Shown here piece after piece: positions 56,801 to 64,000 of a stretch of 64,000 bases of DNA (within the stretch, counting starts at the first letter, position 1; each line of letters begins with the position of its first letter). A model generated the notes under the pieces. That model was not told the origin of the DNA. It worked only from the letters and a program-made list of their open reading frames with translations, and made no database searches. Both the position numbers and the translations under genes were made by a program. Origin of the DNA: Paralichthys olivaceus (lineage: Eukaryota > Chordata > Actinopteri > Pleuronectiformes > Paralichthyidae); NCBI RefSeq assembly GCF_024713975.1, contig NC_091093.1, forward strand, positions 18,783,501 to 18,847,500, given 5' to 3'.

Positions 56801-59800
56801 ACAAACTAGACATTTGAAGACAAGTCCTTTGGCTTTAAGGAAATTGTGGCAGGATTTTTTATGAACAGCAAAAGAACCCAGTGTTTGATAAACCCCAACA
56901 TATTAATTCATCATATAATTAATAATTTCCTGACTTTTAACGGCCAAAACAATTAATGAACTGACTAAGAATTAGCAGATTAAGCAGCCCCATTCAAAAC
57001 ACCTGTTACTGAACAAATGCTTGTGTCAGTTATAATGGAAGAACAGTTTTGGTCTGCTTAGATTAATGAAAAGGCAGTATTCACTATAAAGTAACTTACT
57101 GAGGGATCATTGAAATCACTTAACCATTGAAATCAGTTTCCATACACTCAGGGATTGAACCAGTTTGAAAATAATAAAAGCTGCCCGGCCTCAAACTTGC
57201 CTCAAGAACAATGAAGAAAATGATCCACATTAAACTCTCTTGTGATTGAACAGAAGCTTGTTGAACATGATGGAGCGGTGATTGTGTACAGTGACACACA
57301 AAGACACGACAGACACTTCCTTGAAGCGCTGTGAGGACCTGATTAGCATATGTATGACCCTGCAGCCTCACAGGCCACACTGGAAACACAGGGAGCTGAG
57401 GGACATGAGTACACTCATACACAGGCTCCACTGATTCAAATGCTAAATATCCTTTTGAAATTTCCAGGCAGCCTCGCTCCCCCCCTCAATCCTCTGCAAA
57501 CAAATGAGGATCAATGACTCAACGTGCAAGCTAGCTTTAAATGCGTAATATCCTTTTTCATATTTCCATTCCAGAGTTGCGTATTTATGGGCCTGTAAAG
57601 TCTCCCCTGTCAGTGATTTTACAACATCTTGCTTGAAAATGTATCTGGGAAATGATAGAAAATACTGCCCTTTAGGCTCATCGGGCTGTTTCTGTTTTTT
57701 AAATGAATCAATTCATCCCAGGCTATTTCTGCTTTCAGAATTAAAAGCCCCATCTATGCTCCCAACAGACGATGTTATGTGGCTCATAATTGGAGATTGT
57801 CTGTGGACGTGAATTAATGGACATGACATTCTCCTGGTTGAATCATCTCTACAGTGTGATTCTTTGATTAAAAATGTCAAAAGCTTGTTGATATAAAGAT
57901 TTGAGAGGTGATTAAGAAGCATGACCTAAGAATTGACAGTGTTTAGCAAACTGACATTACAGAGTGCAGCTTTTCTTGGTTCATTTTTCTTGGATTCTAA
58001 AACATTTTGAATGGATTCAGCAACTAGGACGCTGTGTTCTGTTTATGCTTTGAATTGTCTAACCCCTGACTGCATTCATCTCTATGGGAACAGTAGAGGC
58101 TCGTGGTGTTTGTAGAACTTGGACAGGTTTTGTCTGCCATGATAAAATATTGACAAAACCAATTTCTTAGATATTATATTGAAATAATTAAAACTTGTTC
58201 ACATAATATATACACGTGGGATGTTCCACTTTGTGCTGGAGATGATTATCATTTTCATTCACTTTGGAGAAATGTCTCTTTCTCTTGCTCCTCGGTGCTG
58301 GTCCTTGTTTGAATAAGACTTTTATGATGGTACGTTCAGATTTTCTCTTGAAAGGTGATGAGACACATTCTTTCCCATCACGTCACACTAATTAAACCTG
58401 CACATTCTTGTCTAAATGACCGAGGGTTAAGTTTCTCTGAAGACCAACCCTGTGGCTGCTAACAGATGTTCGATGAGCTGAACTTCCAGGCTGTCGTGTT
58501 ACGTGTGGCTGATATTTGCGATTCTCATTGGCTTTGATTCTTGTCTCAGGTTCAGGCTCTTGTACCCATGCAGAATCCAATAGCAGTGGGTAAAGTAGTG
58601 AAAGACTTAAAAATAAAAAGTTCTGATGGTTCAGGTCAAACACCAACTGTATTATGTTGATGTTTATATGATGTAACATTAACAGGTTGGGGGGCGAGAG
58701 GGACTGTTTCATAAGCACTGAACTGAGAACAAAGTATTTGTACAGATGTTATAGTAGCTGTGAGAAGAGCAAGAAGAAGAAGCATGCTCAGCCTCTCTAT
58801 AACAGTATTTTGGTTTCCAACTGGTTCAGTGTGATTTCATGCAATTCCCTCTTCACTAGACTGCTGAAAAGCTACCGAAAGTTACCAAAGAAACACGATG
58901 CAGAAATCTGCTTCTCGCCTGTGAATGCTGTTAACCACAGATTTAAATGATGAATGACAGTGATGTTGGTGTGTCAGTTTCATTCATCTAAAATAGAGCT
59001 GAAACTAACAACTGTTTTCATGATGGATTAATGTGGCAATTATTTTCTTGATGAAATGATTGTTCCTGTAAAATGTCCAAAATGTTGTATTTATTTTGTT
59101 AATCTCAAATCAAATGGTTTATTTTGTCTTAACCGCAGTTCAAATCCCAATATTCAGTTTGTGATCATATAAGACTGTTATTTTTCACATCTGAGAAGCC
59201 AGAAAATGTTTGTTGTTTTTCCTTGAAAAATTAATCATAAGATTAATTGATTATCAAAATAGTCCGATTATTTTTCTGTTGATTGACTCATAAATTAAGA
59301 TCTAAAATGAAGTTGTAGCCTATAACCCTTTTCAACACTATGACAACTGAGAAATCTAAAATCTGGGAAACTTTTTGAGAAATGTTGTCCTTCCATTGAG
59401 AAAACCCCGCATTGTGTCAACTGCACTGTGAGCTGCTGTAAGTGAGCCATCATGTCCTGTCAGCACTGGGTCCTCTGGGTGAACAAGTGTTGATGTTTTT
59501 GCTGCGGAGCTATTTTGAAGCGTCTTCGCCACTTTCTGCTGCAGGCTGTCGAGTGGACTGTGAATATGGCTCTCCTTTTAGGGTGGTGCATCCGTTTCTG
59601 TCTGAGCAGAGTGCGCCGTGCTACAGGAGGTGTGAGGGTGTTAGCACGGGGGGGCTGCTGAGCTGCCAGTGGTCCCTGGCTTTGGAAAAACGGCATGATG
59701 CCAAAACTCAGTGACGCTCTACTCCCACAGCTACCGGTCCACGCTCTAATGGTATCACAACGCTATTTGATTAAGAATATGAAAAATCAATAACATGTTC

Positions 59801-62800
59801 ACACTGTAAAGTTTGTTGATGCTGAGTCGACTCCCCACTTGCATCAATTAGCTTCTAATTAGCAGGTGAAGACGTTGGCCGAAGCAATCATCTGTGTTGG
59901 ATCAAACATTTTCACTTGAGCCTGCTGTGAAGAACAAGGAGAAGGAACAATGTCAGCAAAATAAAACGCCAGAGTTAAAAGTTTCTTCTTTTCTTCTCAT
60001 CATAACAACATCAATGTGAGTTACCTTCCTGGCCTAGCTTCTGAAACTGTGGGCAGTTTGCATATGAAAGTAGACGACAGATTAAACCACCTAATCCTCA
60101 AGACATTTGCTCCCTCGCCAGGATCTTTTTCACTTTACCTAATGTGAAATTGTTTGTTGCTGCACTCAGCACCTCCTGTCTGGATGTGTCGACTGCACTT
60201 ACTCGACATCTTTCTCACTGTCTTGTCAGGGAAAATAAACCGTGAATTTGAAGGGTATACTGAATCGCTAATAGATTTTGTGGTCAGACTGTTGGCCTCT
60301 TACCTGACTGAAGACAGAACCATTATTACCCCCGTGTGCATTTTCAAGATATCTCTGTACACAACCTAAACCATTGATCGATCACAAAAGTAATTTATGA
60401 TCACATTATAGGAATGATGTCATTGTGAAATCATGCACTATGAAATCAGAAAGTTATGTCATAGTGTATTAATGCATTGACTTTTTCAACCGATAACATT
60501 AGAGAAATGATCTACAGATTATTTCGATACGTGAATTAATCATCATCAGTCGTCACTATATAAACACAGTCCATTTACCATACCGTACAACTGAGCTATT
60601 GATGATGCCATTACTACAATATACAGAACTCTTGGGGTTTAACAGAGCGTGCATAAAGTTTGCATTGCCCCGCCAATGCTTTTCATTCAAAAGTTACAAT
60701 TAGAATTCACAGTAAAAAAAATCCCTGATTTGTCATAAATGTCTTGCTCAAACAAAAGTAACAGAGAGAATGATTGTAATCTTTGAGGAGAAGAGATGAG
60801 AGACTCATCTTATCTCCTTGTGTGTGTGTCACGGCTGAGACGTTTCATAAGATTTTCTCATCCCTGACCACACGGCCTGCAAAAGTCCTGGTTTCACATC
60901 TCACAAGGCTGCATTAGCCTGAGAGCAGCTTTACTTTGAAGCTGACATGGTGGAAATAGAGAAGAGTCGATGTGTGTCAGCACACATTTGGCTTTGACAT
61001 GCTGCATGGTTGTATGTTTCTGCCAGCAGGACTGTTTATCAGTGCTTGTCAAATGTCCTGCATTAAGAGGACAGCAAAAAGCCTAGCATGGCTCCATATA
61101 AAGAGTTTCTTTCATGTCAAATGTTAGATAATCCAGCTCCAGGGATAGTCAGTCCGCAGTAGAGACCATTCACTGTAGAGTTTAAACCGTCACACTCTAC
61201 TAATGGATACGCACATTAGATCAATCTGCCAAACCAAATATATAAGAATATCTTATTTTTCAGTATGAGATTGTCTATAGCAATCATGTCTACTGAAGAA
61301 ATGTTGATAATCAATGCTGCAAATATTAGTTTTTAATTACAAAAACTCAATAATGTTCTTTGGGCACTGTGATGTTTAGCAAATGTTTTAAAAGAAGTAA
61401 AGAGTGTATTCATCTGTGACTGTTTAAATCTGCGGATTAATATACATTTCGTGTTCCAGAGAGAAGTAACAGCAGTGTGATATTCATGTTATATAATATA
61501 ATAAAAGTATGAGTCAGCAAAACTGTGGTTTATATTATATTGAAGATGTTAAACGGCAGCATGTTAGCATTGTCTATTTGGGTATATTAGCACACTTACA
61601 TTAGTAATGAGCTCAAAGCCTCACAAAGCTGCGAGCAGGACATTACAAAGGACATTTTTTGACACCTACTACCTTTTCAGTGAGTTTATTTTGATAATAT
61701 AATCCATATCAGAACAATATGGATCACAGAATGCATATAAAGATGGATGACACTTCCTCCCACTATCCAGAAATTAAGCCAAAATATCCTGGATACGCTC
61801 ATTGCCCGGTCTCAGCCAACTGGGGGCGATCAAGACACTTTGGCTTCACTTTTGGGACACTGACATGTCGTCCATCTTTATATACAGTGATATGAATGTA
61901 CGTGATGTCCAGAAGAAGAGGAAGAGGAAAAGAGACACATAACAAGTTATTCTGTTATCATAACGCCAGCTGTTGGCTTGAATTTGCATACCCACCTGAC
62001 AGAGAAGCCACATCTGCGTGCAGCTTGTTCTGAGGACAAAGCAGCCAGGATGTGTCTGCACAAGCTGAGAAGTGATGCTCTACCCATCCAGAACCAGGCT
62101 TTTAATTATATTTTTGTTTTATTTGTTGTGTAGCTTTATGCCAGTATATAGAGGCTACTAAATTCAGAGATGGGGCCAGAGGAAAATTGGCAAAGGCAGA
62201 CGAAGGTAACCCTCCCACCACACACACTCCTACCCCTCTTAACCTGAACTCAGCTTTAGCCCTTCAGCCTTTAACCTGGCACAATTTGTTTTTTTCTCCC
62301 TCTTTTGTTCCTTCAAATTTTGAGTTTCCACAGTTATTTTCTGCACAGGTTGCGGGGACTTGCCCTCTCTGTTTTGCGCACTCTGATTTCTCTCCTCCTG
62401 GTTTCCCTCGTCCCCTCCCTCCCTCCCTCCTTCCCTCCATCTCTCACTTCCTCCAGCAATAGCTGAACGAGCTGATGTTTGACAATCACTGCTTCTGTTT
62501 CTCTCTCACACACGAATCCAGTGCTGCCTGTGCTGGCATTGCTTGGTCAATGTTTACTCTCCCCCTACACTCTGAATGATTTTTCAGTGCTGCCTTGGTG
62601 TGTGCATCACTTCTGCTTTACTCTGGGTTCAAATCAACTCAGTTTGTCTTTTTTATGATTGATTATTTTCTGTGCTGTTTTGTATTGCCATTAAAGCTGT
62701 CAGGAAGCATTCAGAGCTATAAAGTTTGGTTGATTTACTTTCTCTGATAATCTGTTTTGGATATTAAGATGCCATCTGCGTCATCATATTTACTTGGTTA

Positions 62801-64000
62801 GTCTCTAGTCTAAATGGATGCAGATGACAGCTTTAAATGATGCAATACAATCTTCCTCCCAAGACAAATATGCTGACTCGCTGTTTCTTCCTGGAGTTGT
62901 GCCTGGCACCTGCTTCTGATCAAACTGTTTTTATTTTTACACCTGGAAATCTACATAGGGTGCTTGTCTTATTTGTGCCTTTGCCCTCTCTCCCTCTCTC
63001 CCTTTCTCTCTGTTGGACTTTCAGGTGAGAATTTTGAGCAGAGTCCGTTGCGGAGAACCTTTAAATCCAAAGTTCTAGCCCATTATCCAGACAATGTTGA
63101 GTGGAATCCATTCGACCAGGATGCAGTTGGCATGGTACGATCTCTTTACAGTTATAACACACCAACCTCACTCTTGAAGAGTGAAAGCATGGCTGAATGA
63201 TAGAGATGGGTCTCTAAGTTTAAAGCATTGAAATGTGTTCCACTGCTTATATATTATACTAACATGCAAATTTCAAACATTTCCTCATGCCAAGTTTAGA
63301 CTACAAAACTGGTAGTCTTGCAGTCATTATGAGTTTATACTACACGACTGACAGGAGTAAGACATGACATGGATCTTTTACCAGAAGGAACTCAGATTGG
63401 TGGCTTGTGTCTGTCATTTCCAAAATATGTCATTTAGTCTTAAAGTCACCATTTATGTAGTGTGAACTGTGAAGTAGTTGGTTTTTAAATACTTTTTGGA
63501 ATTGTAGTAATTCCAGACAACTCATACAGTAGAATTAGCATTTGTAGCATTCTCTAACATCTCAAACTGTCCTTTTTTGTTAGTTTAGGAAAATAGTTAA
63601 ATAAACAATACTTCATACTAAGTAATGCTTGTAAGTATAATTTTGAACTTTGGGCAGAGCCAGCTTTAATCCCCTGTTTGCAGTCTTAATGATACGCTAG
63701 GCGAATCACCTTTTAACTCCAGCTCTGTACTTACTGTGCAGACAGGAAGATAGTGTTAATGTCATTCAACTCTAAGAAAGTGAATTTTTTATTCAATATG
63801 ACAGCCATAATGTGCTGATGTAGGCTGTTAAACATCGTCTCTTCTCAACAGTGAATTGGGTTCTGATGTAGTCTTTTATTCCTCTCACTCTGGTCTCTGT
63901 CTGTCGTCTCACAGCTCTGCATGCCAAAGGGTCTGTCGTTCAGGACGCAGGTCGATTCCCGGGAGCCTCAGTTCCACTCCTTTATCATCACCAGAGAGGA
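53886..64000 (+). CDS. dennd5a: DENND5A (Rab6IP1), N-terminal part
   Basis: Three exons are visible: 53886-53985, 63025-63134 and 63915 onward, running off the window end. The frame gives [20 protein letters not shown], then [45 protein letters not shown] and [12 protein letters not shown]...FIITRE, about 98 residues. This is the start of the upstream DENN (uDENN) domain of DENND5 proteins, exchange factors linked to Rab39 and Rab6 on Golgi/endosome membranes. TMEM41B beside it identifies the A paralogue by synteny, although the direct DELSGENF junction resembles DENND5B. Intron 1 is 9 kb. The RUN, PLAT and remaining DENN segments lie outside the window. Confidence 0.9.
54480..54517. repeat. 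(CACCAT)n minisatellite
   Basis: Tandem CACCATCAC units cover about 38 bp in DENND5A intron 1. This is simple sequence with no other role apparent. Confidence 0.85.
54734..54846. repeat. Near-perfect 50-bp inverted repeat (hairpin)
   Basis: The left arm 54734-54783 (starting TACCAATAGTTTACACAAAA) and right arm 54797-54846 pair at 49 of 50 positions around a 13-nt loop. Flanks are AT-rich. It could be a foldback MITE or a source of a long-stem RNA hairpin. Confidence 0.9.
61724..61894. mobile_element. Short TIR family B relative
   Basis: GCATATAAAGATGGATGAC at the left and GTCGTCCATCTTTATATAC at the right are inverted. The interior carries CTTCCTCCCACTATCCAG and AGCCAAAATATCCTGGA, as in the 473-bp element at 25601. 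The copy is about 171 bp, internally deleted. Confidence 0.65.
62395..62457. repeat. Homopyrimidine tract with G-quadruplex motif on the minus strand
   Basis: The plus strand is almost wholly C/T. CCCCTCCCTCCCTCCC at 62412-62427 reads as four G-runs separated by single A bases on the minus strand, fitting the canonical G4 pattern. It lies 570 bp before DENND5A exon 2. Confidence 0.7.

Larger units (their letters stand above)
53986..63024 (+). other. dennd5a: DENND5A intron 1
   Basis: This 9-kb intron contains a CACCAT array, a 50-bp hairpin, a short family B TIR relative and a homopyrimidine/G4 tract near its 3' end. The stretch 57500-57920 is non-repetitive with several homeodomain-like AATTA/TAATTGG motifs. 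No coding exon for the extra mammalian DENND5A segment was spotted. Confidence 0.55.

Overview
The window is teleost nuclear DNA. It shows split genes with GT-AG introns, many short introns (about 70-150 bp), (TG/CA)n microsatellites and several fish-typical dispersed repeats. No bacterial, viral, CRISPR or tRNA features were seen. Species cannot be named from sequence alone; the compact genes suggest a percomorph-like fish.

Five protein-coding genes were resolved exon by exon, with all reading phases closing: the 3' part of SBF2/MTMR13 (+, 1017-7055), complete SWAP70 (-, 15590-22651, 12 coding exons, 587 aa), complete IPO7 (-, 25108-39400, 25 coding exons, 1039 aa), complete TMEM41B (+, 42871-48903, 7 coding exons, 283 aa) and the 5' end of DENND5A (+, 53886 to the window end). 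Order and orientations match human 11p15.4 read in reverse. From memory of the human map, ZNF143 and WEE1 lie between IPO7 and SWAP70; here that gap is only about 1.5 kb and holds neither.

By region: 1-8.3 kb SBF2; 8.3-15.1 kb intergenic DNA with a hAT-like TIR element and a tandem AP-1-like site; 15.1-22.7 kb SWAP70, with long UG and CA arrays around exons 8 and 9; 24.1-39.5 kb IPO7; 39.6-42.6 kb a transposon-dense divergent spacer (two LINE 3' fragments and a 0.5 kb inverted-repeat element); 42.6-49.3 kb TMEM41B, whose intron 3 has clear U12-type (minor spliceosome) signals; 49.3-53.7 kb intergenic repeats; 53.7-64 kb DENND5A, with a 9 kb first intron holding a near-perfect 50-bp hairpin.

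The genes do not form a pathway, although SBF2, SWAP70 and DENND5A all touch membrane traffic or small-GTPase and phosphoinositide signalling. I found no new multi-gene system. The most interesting signals are RNA-level or structural: the U12 intron, complementary arrays flanking SWAP70 exons, the DENND5A hairpin and overlapping uORFs, and the missing ZNF143/WEE1 block.
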